29,728 nucleotides of DNA from Nemertoderma westbladi (GCA_032718475.1 JAUCBJ010004833.1:1-29728); one strand, 5' to 3'; numbered from the stretch's first letter, positions 13,331 to 24,266 are shown. The notes: generated from the letters alone by a model not told the origin. Translations and numbers: made by a program.

Positions 13331-13980
13331 AACATACTTCCATGCTGAAAAGTAGCACCGCTGTTATCACACTGAATAACCCTTTGTTCATTTATCCATT
13401 TATCTCACAAATTGGAAAATAATGTGTGAGCGACAACACAGCTTGACCTTGTCGTGGAATAAAATACTTTAATTTTTGAATTAAGTATATCGTATTTGAA
13501 TACGGTAACGATTTTTTTTATTAACAGTTTTTGTAACATATCATTCATTATTTACTCTTACTACAGTAATTACCCCGGCGCGTAGGCCTAGCGTAAACAA
13601 ATTACTCTGACATCTATGCATAGCTTAGGCTAGGCTTAGGGAGGGGGAATCACTAAACAAATATGTACCTACTCAAGAAAATGTAAATGTAAGGCGAGTG
13701 TGGGTTATCTATTGGGATTTCTTATGTTCGTCAAATTACGATGTATAAGGGGTGGTTCAGTGAAATAGTGAATGGTTGAAATAATAAATATCAAATTTAA
13801 ATAATCAAATAAATGTGCAAAATAAATTGTTAATTATCTTCAAAAATTAATTAATGAAATTAATTATCAATAATGAATTTATTGAAATTCGAAGGAATTT
13901 CTTGAAACTGCAATTAACCACACCATTAATGTGTTTTATTCCAGGTATTGCGATATTAAATCATTTAAGGATATTATAAT
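13331..13980 (+). promoter_or_regulatory. AT-rich 5' flank / presumed promoter and 5' UTR
   Basis: This 650-bp stretch has no convincing coding frame. It includes a TAGGCCTA motif at 13583 and a TAGGCTAGGCTTAGG stretch near 13629, both dispersed-repeat-like. The part from about 13780 to 13920 is very AT-rich with small inverted motifs (AATTAATTAATG). A TATAAGG hexamer-like element lies at 13744 but is weak as a promoter call. A good splice-acceptor-like sequence, TTTTATTCCAG, ends at 13944, so the 5' UTR may be joined from a noncoding exon further upstream. An in-frame TAA at 13966-13968 supports the ATG at 13981 as the start of the long frame. Confidence 0.35.
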
Positions 13981-15145
13981 ATGTATCTGTTTAAGTTCTC
14001 AACTATTGGTATAATATTCGGTATACTTCTTCAGGGAGTGTTCTCTGAGATATCAACTATTTGCAACTATGATACAATTAAACACATTAATTGGAATGCA
14101 TTCCAAGACCGAGCTTTTACCAGGTTGAAAGTAGATATTTTCTCTAGAGTTATTTTCACATGGGAAGCCGGTAGAGGAGGAAGCAATCTGGATATATTTC
14201 ATACTGGCGATATTGTAGTTCAAGTCTCTGAAGAAGAAGAAACTTTGGTGATAAAAGTGGAAAATGATGGAGATAATATCACATCAGGCACGTCATCAAG
14301 GTCTATACAAAGTTATCTGGTTCTGCTTTCAGTAATTGGAATCACTGCTTGCATTTACAGTTCAATGCATAGACGGTGCAACTATGTATTCTCATTCCTC
14401 GTGTTACTGGGTGTCCTTGGAATTGGTGGTACAGCAAGTGGGATTGATAATTGCATTAATGATAATTATCTTCACATAATCATTCCTTCTGATGTTATTC
14501 TTGAGTTATGCACAAATGGCGAGTGCCAACCTGTTTTATGTGATTTGAATCCCAATTCAACATACAGCAGCCTCCCTTCCAATCTGGGCAGCCTTTTCAC
14601 TGACAAAGCATGTTCTATTGAAGAACCTGAGTTTTGGGATGAATGGGCAACTTATTTCTTTGGAGATGGTTCCTCTCAGTCGTTCACCGATGATGCTGAT
14701 GGTGACGGTTTAGTCAATATTTTGGAATATTATGGAATGAGTATATTTGAAGGCGCTTTTGCAGATTCTTCAAATATACCAAGGAATGAAATGCCAATGG
14801 AGAGGAAGCGCAGGGGCATTGGCGTCTTATCGTTCGATGATGTCATATCAACAGGCACTGATCCAACTGATCCAGACAGTGATAATGATTTACTGATGGA
14901 TGGAATGGAAATATATAATGGTCTCGATCCCAAAAATTATGATAATCCCGAAAATGACATTGATAAAGATAAGTTGGATAACCTTCAGGAGCAGATTCAC
15001 GGTACAGATCCCTTAAATGCTGACAGCGATGGCGATGGTGTCTCGGATGGCGTTGAAGTGGAACAAGGGAGCGATCCGGTAGATTTATCAGATGGAGGAG
15101 TTGGACCTGTTTGGGAAGAACAATTCGCAAGAATGAAGCTAACAG
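13981..15145 (+). CDS. Exon 1: signal peptide, hydrophobic segments, TSP3-like calcium loops
   Basis: Encodes residues 1-388 plus the first base of codon 389. The donor is ACAG|GTATAA at 15145/15146; reading through it meets a stop seven codons later. Residues 1-22 look like a cleavable signal peptide. Residues 111-128 and 135-151 are hydrophobic, separated by MHRRC, so the long form could be a two-pass membrane protein. Cysteines are at 28, 124, 133, 158, 177, 182, 187 and 211. N-glycosylation sequons are at N99 and N192. Aspartate-rich loops of the bacterial TSP3 type lie at about 237-249, 299-310, 326-337 and 348-359; GTDP motifs precede the second and fourth (residues 292-295 and 341-344). 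A furin-type RKRR site is at 275-278. Met129 (14365) could be an alternative start with its own signal peptide. Residues 23-110 match no family I recognise. Confidence 0.85.
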
Positions 15146-15582
15146 GTATAATAATGTTTATATTTTAACATTATTTAACATTTAATAAACTGAAATTTTA
15201 AAGTAAAAAGAAAATAGAAATCCAAATCTTCCTGAGTGTCTCAGAAATGTCCTCGCTAAATTTATTCGTCTTGAAGGTCCCTAATAGTAAACCACGTATC
15301 CATGAAGTATAACCTGATGTAATTGCAGAAATTATTTTCATTTCATCAACAGAGGTTTGCTTTCACCAAGTAAAGCTGATACCTGGCTCCTGACTGCAAA
15401 AGAGTTTTGGATTCATAATAACACAAAGTCTAACAGAGTTTTCCACCTCAAAGTTTCCTGACCACTATACATGCTAAGGGAGTTAAACTCTGCCAATTTA
15501 AGTGTCCAATCTCCCAACATAATATGGTGATTAATCTATATAAAATTATCTATGCTATTGTTTTATTTTAATGATAAAAGGG
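15146..15582 (+). other. Start of intron 1, unique sequence
   Basis: Intron 1 runs from 15146 to 24266 (9,121 bp). This first part is AT-rich unique DNA before the 30-bp array begins. I see no coding frame, RNA gene or recognisable mobile element in it. Confidence 0.7.
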
Positions 15583-18500
15583 CTAACTTACCCTCCGGTA
15601 ACTGCTCTACCATTAACTCACCCTCCAGTAACAGCTCTCCCATTAACTTACCCTCCAGTAACCGCTCTCCCATTAACTTAACCTCCAGTAACCGCTCTCC
15701 CATTAACTTACCCTCCAGTAACCGCTCTCCCATTAACTTACCCTCCAGTAACCGTTATCCCATTTACTTACCCTCCAGTAACCGCTCTCCCATTAACTTA
15801 CCCTCCAGTAACCGCTCTCCCATTAACTTACCCTCCAGTAACCGCTCTCCCATTAACTTACCCTCCAGTAACCGCTCTCCCATCAACTTACCCTCCAGTA
15901 ACCGCTCTCCCATTAACTTACCCTCCAGTAACCGCTCTCCCATTAACTTACCCTCCAGTAACCGCTCTCCCATTAACTTACCCTCCAGTAATCGCTCTCC
16001 CATTAACTTACCCTCCAGTAAACGCTCTCCCATTTACTTACCCTCCAGTAACCGCTCTCCCATTAACTTACCCTCCAGTAACCGCTCTCCCATTTACTTA
16101 CCCTCCAGTAACCGCTCTCCCATTAACTTACCCTCCAGTAACCGCTCTCCCATTAACTTACCCTCCAGTAACCGCTCTCCCATTAACTTACCCTCCAGTA
16201 ACCGCTCTCCCATTAACTTACCCTCCAGTAACCGCTCTCCCATTAACTTACCCCCCAGTAACCGCTCTCCCATTAACTTACCCTCCAGTAACCGCTCTCC
16301 CATTAACTTACCCTCCAGTAACCGCTCTCCCATTAACTTACTCTCCAGTAACCGCTCTCCCATTAACTTACCCTCCAGTAACCGCTCTCCCATTAACTTA
16401 CCCTCCAGTAACCGCTCTCCCATTAACTTACCCTCCAGTAACCGCTCTCCCATTAACTTACCCTCCAGTAACCGCTCTCCCATTAACTCACCCTCCAGTA
16501 ACCGCTCTCCCATTAACTTAACCTCCAGTAACCGCTCTCCCATTAACTTACCCTCCAGTAACCGTTATCCCATTTACTTACCCCCCAGTAACCGCTCTCC
16601 CATTAACTTACCCTCCAGTAACCGCTCTCCCATTAACTTACCCTCCAATAACCGCTCTCCCATTAACTTACCCTCCAGTAGCCGCTCTCCCATTAACTTA
16701 CCCTCCATAGTAACCGCTCTCCCATTAACTTACCCTGCAGTAACCGCTCTCCCATTAACTTACCATGCAGTAACCGCTCTCCCATTAACTTACCCTCCAG
16801 TAACCGCTCTCCCATTAACTTACCCTCCAGTAACCGCTCTCCCATTAACTTACCCTCCAGTAACCGCTCTCCCATTAACTTACCCTCCAGTAACCGCTCT
16901 CCCATTAACTTACCCCCCAGTAACCGCTCTCCCATTACCTTACCCTCCAGCAACCGCTCTCCCATTAACTTACCCTCCAGTAACCGCTCTCCCATTAACT
17001 TACTCTCCAGTAACCGCTCTCCCATTAACTTACCCTCCAGTAACCGTTATCCCATTTACTTACCCTCCAGTAACCGCTCTCCCATTAACTTACCCTCCAG
17101 TAACCGCTCTCCCATTAACTTACCCTCCAATAACCGCTCTCCCATTAACTTACCCTCCAGTAGCCGCTCTCCCATTAACTTACCCTCCATAGTAACCGCT
17201 CTCCCATTAACTTACCCTGCAGTAACCGCTCTCCCATTAACTTACCATGCAGTAACCGCTCTCCCATTAACTTACCCTCCAGTAACCGCTCTCCCATTAA
17301 CTTACCCTCCAGTAACCGCTCTCCCATTAACTTACCCTCCAGTAACCGCTCTCCCATTAACTTACCCTCCAGTAACCGCTCTCCCATTAACTTACCCCCC
17401 AGTAACCGCTCTCCCATTAACTTACCCTCCAGCAACCGCTCTCCCATTAACTTACCCTCCAGTAACCGCTCTCCCATTAACTTACTCTCCAGTAACCGCT
17501 CTCCCATTAACTTACCCTCCAGTAACCGCTCTCCTATTAACTTACCCTCCAGTAACCGCTCTCCCATTAACTTACCCTCCAGTAACCGCTCTCCCATTAA
17601 CTTACCCTCCAGTAACCGCTCTCCCATTAACTCACCCTCCAGTAACCGCTCTCCCATTAACTTAACCTCCAGTAACCGCTCTCCCATTAACTTACCCTCC
17701 AGTAACCGCTCTCCCATTAACTTACCCTCCAGTAACCGCTCTCCCATTAACTTACCCTCCAGTAACCGCTCTCCCATTAACTTACCCTCCAGTAACCGCT
17801 CTCCCATTAACTCACCCTCCCGTAACCGCTCTCCCATTAACTTACCCTCCAGTAACCGCTCTCCCATTAACTTACCCTCCAGTAACCGCTCTCACATTAA
17901 CTTACCCTCCAGTAACCGCTCTCCCATTAACTTACCCTCCAGTAACCGCTCTCCCATTAACTTACCCTCCAATAACCGCTCTCCCATTAACTTAACCTCC
18001 AGTAACCGCTCTCCCATTAACTTAACCTCCAGTAACCGCTCTCCCATTAACTTACCCTCCAGTAGCCGCTCTCCCATTAACTTACCCTCCATAGTAACCG
18101 CTCTCCCATTAACTTACCCTGCAGTAACCGCTCTCCCATTAACTTACCATGCAGTAACCGCTCTCCCATTAACTTACCATCCAGTAACCGCTCTCCCATT
18201 AACTTACCCTCCAGTAACCGCTCTCCCATTAACTTACCCTCCAGTAACCGCTCTCCCATTAACTTACCCTCCAGTAACCGCTCTCCCATTAACTTACCCT
18301 CCAGTAACCGCTCTCCCATTAACTTACCCCCCAGTAACCGCTCTCCCATTAACTCACCCTCCAGTAACCGCTCTCCCATTAACTTACCCTCCAGTAACCG
18401 CTCTCCCATTAACTTACCCTCCAGTAACCGCTCTCCAATTAACTTACCCTCCAGTAACCGCTCTCCAATTAACTTACCCTCCAGTAACCGCTCTCCCATT

Positions 18501-21500
18501 AATATACCCTGCAGTAATCGCTCTCCCATAAACTTACCCTCCAATAACCGCTCTCCCATTAACTTACCCTCCAGTAACCGCTCTCCCATTAACTTACCCT
18601 CCAGTAACCGCTCTCCCATTAACTTACCCTCCAGTAACCGCTCTCCCATTAACTTACCCTCCATAGTAACCGCTCTCCCATTAACTTACCCCCCAGTAAC
18701 CGCTCTCCCATTAACTTACCCTCCAGTAACCGCTCTCCCATTAACTTACCCTCCAGTAACCGCTCTCCCATTAACTTACCCTCCAGTAACCGCTCTCCGA
18801 TTAATATACCCTGCAGTAATCGCTCTCCCATAAACTTACCCTCCAGTAACCGCTCTCCCATTAACTTACCCTCCAGTAACAGCTCTCCCATTAACTTACC
18901 CTCCAGTAACCGCTCTCCCATTAACTTACCCTCCAGTAACCGCTCTCCCATTAACTTACCCTCCAGTAACCGCTCTCCCATTAACTTACCCTCCAGTAAC
19001 CGTTATCCCATTTACTTACCCTCCAGTAACCGCTCTCCCATTAACTTACCCTCCAGTAACCGCTCTCCCATTAACTTACCCCCCAGTAACCGCTCTCCCA
19101 TTACCTTACCCTCCAGCAACCGCTCTCCCATTAACTTACCCTCCAGTAACCGCTCTCCCATTAACTTACTCTCCAGTAACCGCTCTCCCATTAACTTACC
19201 CTCCAGTAACCGTTATCCCATTTACTTACCCTCCAGTAACCGCTCTCCCATTAACTTACCCTCCAGTAACCGCTCTCCCATTAACTTACCCTCCAATAAC
19301 CGCTCTCCCATTAACTTACCCTCCAGTAGCCGCTCTCCCATTAACTTACCCTCCATAGTAACCGCTCTCCCATTAACTTACCCTGCAGTAACCGCTCTCC
19401 CATTAACTTACCATGCAGTAACCGCTCTCCCATTAACTTACCCTCCAGTAACCGCTCTCCCATTAACTTACCCTCCAGTAACCGCTCTCCCATTAACTTA
19501 CCCTCCAGTAACCGCTCTCCCATTAACTTACCCTCCAGTAACCGCTCTCCCATTAACTTACCCCCCAGTAACCGCTCTCCCATTAACTTACCCTCCAGCA
19601 ACCGCTCTCCCATTAACTTACCCTCCAGTAACCGCTCTCCCATTAACTTACTCTCCAGTAACCGCTCTCCCATTAACTTACCCTCCAGTAACCGCTCTCC
19701 TATTAACTTACCCTCCAGTAACCGCTCTCCCATTAACTTACCCTCCAGTAACCGCTCTCCCATTAACTTACCCTCCAGTAACCGCTCTCCCATTAACTCA
19801 CCCTCCAGTAACCGCTCTCCCATTAACTTAACCTCCAGTAACCGCTCTCCCATTAACTTACCCTCCAGTAACCGCTCTCCCATTAACTTACCCTCCAGTA
19901 ACCGCTCTCCCATTAACTTACCCTCCAGTAACCGCTCTCCCATTAACTTACCCTCCAGTAACCGCTCTCCCATTAACTCACCCTCCCGTAACCGCTCTCC
20001 CATTAACTTACCCTCCAGTAACCGCTCTCCCATTAACTTACCCTCCAGTAACCGCTCTCCCATTAACTTACCCTCCAGTAACCGCTCTCCCATTAACTTA
20101 CCCTCCAGTAACCGCTCTCCCATTAACTTACCCTCCAATAACCGCTCTCCCATTAACTTAACCTCCAGTAACCGCTCTCCCATTAACTTAACCTCCAGTA
20201 ACCGCTCTCCCATTAACTTACCCTCCAGTAGCCGCTCTCCCATTAACTTACCCTCCATAGTAACCGCTCTCCCATTAACTTACCCTGCAGTAACCGCTCT
20301 CCCATTAACTTACCATGCAGTAACCGCTCTCCCATTAACTTACCATCCAGTAACCGCTCTCCCATTAACTTACCCTCCAGTAACCGCTCTCCCATTAACT
20401 TACCCTCCAGTAACCGCTCTCCCATTAACTTACCCTCCAGTAACCGCTCTCCCATTAACTTACCCTCCAGTAACCGCTCTCCCATTAACTTACCCCCCAG
20501 TAACCGCTCTCCCATTAACTCACCCTCCAGTAACCGCTCTCCCATTAACTTACCCTCCAGTAACCGCTCTCCCATTAACTTACCCTCCAGTAACCGCTCT
20601 CCAATTAACTTACCCTCCAGTAACCGCTCTCCAATTAACTTACCCTCCAGTAACCGCTCTCCCATTAATATACCCTGCAGTAATCGCTCTCCCATAAACT
20701 TACCCTCCAATAACCGCTCTCCCATTAACTTACCCTCCAGTAACCGCTCTCCCATTAACTTACCCTCCAGTAACCGCTCTCCCATTAACTTACCCTCCAG
20801 TAACCGCTCTCCCATTAACTTACCCTCCATAGTAACCGCTCTCCCATTAACTTACCCCCCAGTAACCGCTCTCCCATTAACTTACCCTCCAGTAACCGCT
20901 CTCCCATTAACTTACCCTCCAGTAACCGCTCTCCCATTAACTTACCCTCCAGTAACCGCTCTCCGATTAATATACCCTGCAGTAATCGCTCTCCCATAAA
21001 CTTACCCTCCAGTAACCGCTCTCCCATTAACTTACCCTCCAGTAACAGCTCTCCCATTAACTTACCCTCCAGTAACCGCTCTCCCATTAACTTACCCTCC
21101 AGTAACCGCTCTCCCATTAACTTACCCTCCAGTAACCGCTCTCCCATTAACTTACCCTCCAGTAACCGCTCTCCCATTAACTTACCCTCCAGTAACCGCT
21201 CTCCCATTAACTTACCCTCCAGTAACCGCTCTCCCATTAACTTACCCTCCAGTAACCGCTCTCCCATTAACTTACCCTCCAGTAACCGCTCTCCCATTAA
21301 CTTACCCTCCAGTAACCGCTCTCCAATTAACTTACCCTCCAGTAACCGCTCTCCCATTAACTTACCCTCCAGTAACCGCTCTCCAATTAACTTACCCTCC
21401 AGTAACCGCTCTCCCATTAACTTACCCTCCAGTAACCGCTCTCCCATTAACTTACCCTCCAGTAACCGCTCTCCCATTAACTTACCCTCCAGTAACCGCT

Positions 21501-22156
21501 CTCCCATTAACTTACCCTCCAGTAACCGCTCTCCCATTAACTTACCCTCCAGTAACCGCTCTCCCATTAACTTACCCTCCAGTAACCGCTCTCCCATTAA
21601 CTTACCCTCCAGTAACCGCTCTCCCATTAACTTACCCTCCAGTAACCGCTCTCCCATTAACTTACCCTCCAGTAACCGCTCTCCCATTAACTTACCCTCC
21701 AGTAACCGCTCTCCAATTAACTTACCCTCCAGTAACCGCTCTCCAATTAACTTACCCTCCAGTAACCGCTCTCCCATTAATATACCCTGCAGTAATCGCT
21801 CTCCCATAAACTTACCCTCCAGTAACCGCTCTCCCATTAACTTACCCTCCAGTAACAGCTCTCCCATTAACTTACCCTCCAGTAACCGCTCTCCCATTAA
21901 CTTACCCTCCAGTAACTGCTCTCCCATTAACTTACCCTCCAGTAACCGCTCTCCCATTAACTTACCCTCCAGTAACCGCTCTCCCATTAACTTACCCTCC
22001 AGTAACCGCTCTCCAATTAACTTACCCTCCAGTAACCGCTCTCCCATTAACTTACCCTCCAGTAACCGCTCTCCCATTAACTTACCCTCCAGTAACCGCT
22101 CTCCGATTAATATACCCTGCAGTAATCGCTCTCCCATAAACTTACCTCCAGCAACG
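15583..22156. repeat. 30-bp minisatellite array B (in intron 1)
   Basis: About 218 head-to-tail copies of a 30-bp unit that starts CTCCAGTAACCGCTC and ends TTAACTTACC. Frequent variants are CCGTTATCC with TTTACTTACC, CCATGCAG, CCCTGCAG, and AATATACC with CATAAACTTACC. Seven units carry 2 extra bases (CTCCATAGTAAC; near 16706, 17188, 18090, 18662, 19354, 20256 and 20828). Because 30 is a multiple of three, long frames open on both strands until a 32-bp unit shifts them. The plus strand reads SNRSPINLPS- or TALPLTYPPV-like decapeptides and the minus strand reads MGERLLEGKL. These frames are by-products of the period, not genes. The plus strand is pyrimidine-rich and G-poor. Confidence 0.97.
16845..21166. 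repeat. 2,166-bp higher-order tandem duplication in array B
   Basis: Variant patterns recur at a fixed offset of 2,166 bp: the 2-base insertions at 17188/19354, 18090/20256 and 18662/20828, the CCGTTAT unit at 17044/19210 and the CATTACCTTACC unit at 16933/19099. The period equals 72 units including three 32-bp units (72 x 30 + 6). Identity breaks at 19001 versus 21167, and just before about 16845/19011. The two copies are therefore adjacent, at about 16845-19010 and 19011-21166. Confidence 0.88.
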
Positions 22157-22164
22157 TCCAAGCG

Positions 22165-22494
22165 TTCAAGTGTCAAGCTAGTGGAGACTAATGAAACAAC
22201 TCCAAGCTTGTATAGAGTCTGATTGGAGATGTTTTTATTGAACGTGACACATTGAACCTGTTGCAGCATTCTTGTATAAGTTCCACCCAGAGATTTGGTA
22301 TCCTCTGCAGTTAGAGTCTGCAGTTAGTTAGCATGGTGTCCCAAGAGTACTGACAGTTTCCATAAATAATCGAATGTTGAGATTCCATTTTATTATATTG
22401 GACTTCCAAATCCTGGACAGACTATTCAATGCTCCCCATGTCTTATCCTTACGTATCCGAAGAGGTCTTTATCTGACTTCCAGATCCATGATTC
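22165..22494 (-). mobile_element. LINE fragment 1 (post-RT region), decayed
   Basis: On the minus strand this stretch is a diverged copy of the LINE segment at 22790-23110. The two share the blocks encoding LYG/SPCW-like residues, the RMLxxVxCV stretch and the TLYxxGxVSLV stretch. The part at 22165-22269 is still open and encodes MLQQVQCV, then NISNQTLYKLGVVSLV. That frame runs on into the minisatellite, making an artificial chimera. The rest has stops and frameshifts. Its 5' side (higher coordinates) ends at the (TAG)n tail of LINE fragment 2, at the point where the family reads GSWI, so fragment 2 appears to have inserted into it or next to it. Confidence 0.75.
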
Positions 22495-22495
22495 C

Positions 22496-22514
22496 ACTAC
22501 TACTACTACTACTA
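22496..22514 (-). repeat. (TAG)n tail of minus-strand LINE
   Basis: Six ACT/TAG triplets. Read on the minus strand, the (TAG)n run follows directly after the 3' end of LINE fragment 2. The plus-strand LINE has a matching tail at 27920-27933. This is the position of a microsatellite tail in a non-LTR element. Confidence 0.7.
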
Positions 22515-24154
22515 GGATCGGCATGCTGCATTGCAGCTGCATTTTTAAGAATGCTGTGCCGGCTTATCGACAAAATTGCACTGCCACAACTCCCTATCAC
22601 CTATGAAATTTGCTAGATCATCCGCATCTTCAAGGCCAGTGTCCTTTAAGATGCGTCTCAAGAAAGTCATGGGCTGTCCACCATGCTTATTCACTCCATG
22701 AGGCTGCCAAAGTACAAGATTATGCACTGGTTGGTCCTCACGGCGAAAGCAATGTCCTGTAAAGCGGAGGCGATTTTGTTCTAGTGTCAAGCTTGGGGGA
22801 ACCAATGAGACACCTCCAATGTTATATAGTGTCTTGTTGGAGATGTGTGCATTGTACTTGACACAATGAACCCGGCGTAGCATTCTTGTGAATGTGCCAT
22901 CCAGAGATTTGTTGTCCTCAGCAGTTAAAGCCCAGCATGGACTCCCATAGAGGAGTACTGGAACTACTGCTGCTCTAAATAATCGGACCTTAAGTTTCCG
23001 ATTAATTCTCGGTGACTTCCAAATCCTGGAAAGCCTATTCAAGGCTGCCCATGCCTTTCCCTTACGTATTCGAAGGTCCTCACCTGACTTCCGGATCCAT
23101 GACCCTAGGTAACAGAAGTTGTGCACATGCTCAAGCACCATCTTTTGAGCTTATGCTCACACGATCAGAAACTTGCTGAGGACTTTCAAAGTTAACTGTC
23201 AAAATTTTGGTCTTTCTGGAGTTAATAAAAATGATTCCAAGTAGCAGACGTCTTCCACATGCGCAAGCAAGCCGTCAATGGAACTTATGTCTTTATGTTC
23301 AGACATTTATTCGTGGTTGTCAAGGTTCACTGTCATAACTTTGCTCTTCTTGAAGTTTAGAAAAACACCAACACTAGAAGCAACCTGCTCCAGTGAGCAG
23401 ACGGGCCTTTGGACTCTCTCTAGTGATTCTGACATTACCCCTATGTCATCAGCAAAGTGTAGATCAGAAGGTGCTCTGCTGGATTTCCTCTATTTCTTGT
23501 GCCAGTAGGGGGTATTACCATCATCCCATTTTTATAATGATGATTTAAGGACATGCATAGAACATAATCAACAACAATTTTGAATACGTATGGTGCAATT
23601 GTGACACCCTGACGGCCTCCCCATACATCTGAATACTTCGAATGGATCTATGTCTCCATCAGCAGTAGACACAAATGTGGTGGAACCATCATAGTGATCG
23701 GATAGCTGCAATAATTTCCCCAGGAATCCCATGTGATGCAAGTATGCTGAACATATGTCAGAGGCCTTAAAGAAGTCAACTAAGATAATAGACAGACGTC
23801 TGTCTGTCTTTGTTTAGTTCTTCGATTTTCATTCTAAGCGCCAAAATAGGCACCATGGTCCCACAATCTTTACATAACACATTTTGATTCCCATGCAACA
23901 GTCTCTCAACAGGATCCTTGATATAGCTTTGTAGCAATCGAGATCAACGAGATTCCATGAAAATATCCAAAGGTTATTAGGTTGCCCTTCTTTGGTTGTG
24001 GCAGGGACCAACGTAGTGGTTTTAATTTCTTGAGGCAAACTCTTTGTCCTATAGATATACATGTCCACAATAATGGGGTGAATGAGATCCAAATCTCATG
24101 GGAATTTTAATGACCTCAGGGGGCATGCCATCTACTCAACTGGCAAGATTGGTC
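22515..24154 (-). mobile_element. LINE fragment 2: reverse transcriptase to 3' end, 5'-truncated and decayed
   Basis: Minus-strand remains of a non-LTR retrotransposon. From 5' to 3' on that strand the following can be read, with frame changes between them: VDGMPPEVIK (about 24105-24136), a KTTTLVPATTKEG palm-entry stretch (about 23990-24030), FFKASD in the place of RT motif A (about 23765-23800), GVTIAPYVFKIVVDYV (about 23570-23615), FADDIGV with the catalytic FADD at 23445-23456, then NFKKSKVMTVN. The conserved post-RT region is open at 22545-23141. No endonuclease part is visible, so the copy is 5'-truncated. Several stops and frameshifts make it inactive. It lies antisense to the host gene within intron 1. 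Confidence 0.85.
22545..23141 (-). pseudogene. Post-RT C-terminal ORF remnant of LINE fragment 2
   Basis: A 198-aa open remnant with the hallmark order of the region downstream of reverse transcriptase in this LINE group: FCYLGSWI near the start, RKGKAWAALNRLSRIWKS, LYGSPCWAL, LDGTFTRMLRRV, LRFTGHCFR, LVLWQPHG and a final DRELWQ. It is only part of the element's ORF; the catalytic domain lies upstream in broken frames. The start Met is simply the first Met in the open stretch. It should not be called a host gene. Confidence 0.85.
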
Positions 24155-24184
24155 TTCCAGTATCCGCTGTTCCATTAACTTACC
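24155..24184. repeat. Orphan array B unit beyond the LINEs
   Basis: A single 30-bp unit matching the array B consensus at 26 of 30 positions, in the same orientation. It is separated from the main array by the two LINE fragments and sits 82 bp before exon 2. It directly abuts the 5' limit of LINE fragment 2. The simplest explanation is that the LINEs inserted into, or just inside, the right end of an older array. Confidence 0.8.
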
Positions 24185-24266
24185 TGATTCTAAATTAAAT
24201 TGACCTTGAAGTCTTCCTCATAATAAAAAGTGATATTTTCAAATATTTTTTTTTGTATCTGCATAG

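Noticed and set aside
13240-13422. 60-residue plus-strand frame at the end of array A
   Set aside because: It starts inside the minisatellite, runs into unique AT-rich DNA, and has no recognisable feature.
14300-14360. A possible 61-bp intron (AAG|GTCTAT to TTTACAG) removing the second hydrophobic segment
   Set aside because: 61 bp is not a multiple of three, so removal breaks the frame, and the donor is poor. Only the acceptor half, with a separate upstream exon, remains plausible.
14730-15130. Two minus-strand frames opposite exon 1
   Set aside because: Shadows of the aspartate-rich coding strand. No domain, and the plus-strand frame has clear calcium-loop motifs and splice phase.
15552-17192. 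546-residue plus-strand frame of SNRSPINLPS-type repeats
   Set aside because: The 30-bp period keeps frames open on both strands. It changes to a different decapeptide at the 2-base insertion near 16708 and lies in an intron.
15764-20830. Series of minus-strand MGERLLEGKL frames
   Set aside because: By-products of the same minisatellite. Their starts and ends coincide with the 32-bp variant units and point variants.
1-22156. CRISPR-like direct repeats
   Set aside because: The repeats are contiguous with no unique spacers, there are no cas genes, and the setting is eukaryotic. They are minisatellites.
22374-23508. Plus-strand frames at 22374-22616 and 23278-23508
   Set aside because: They lie opposite minus-strand LINE reverse transcriptase, which has recognisable motifs. 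They are antisense shadows.
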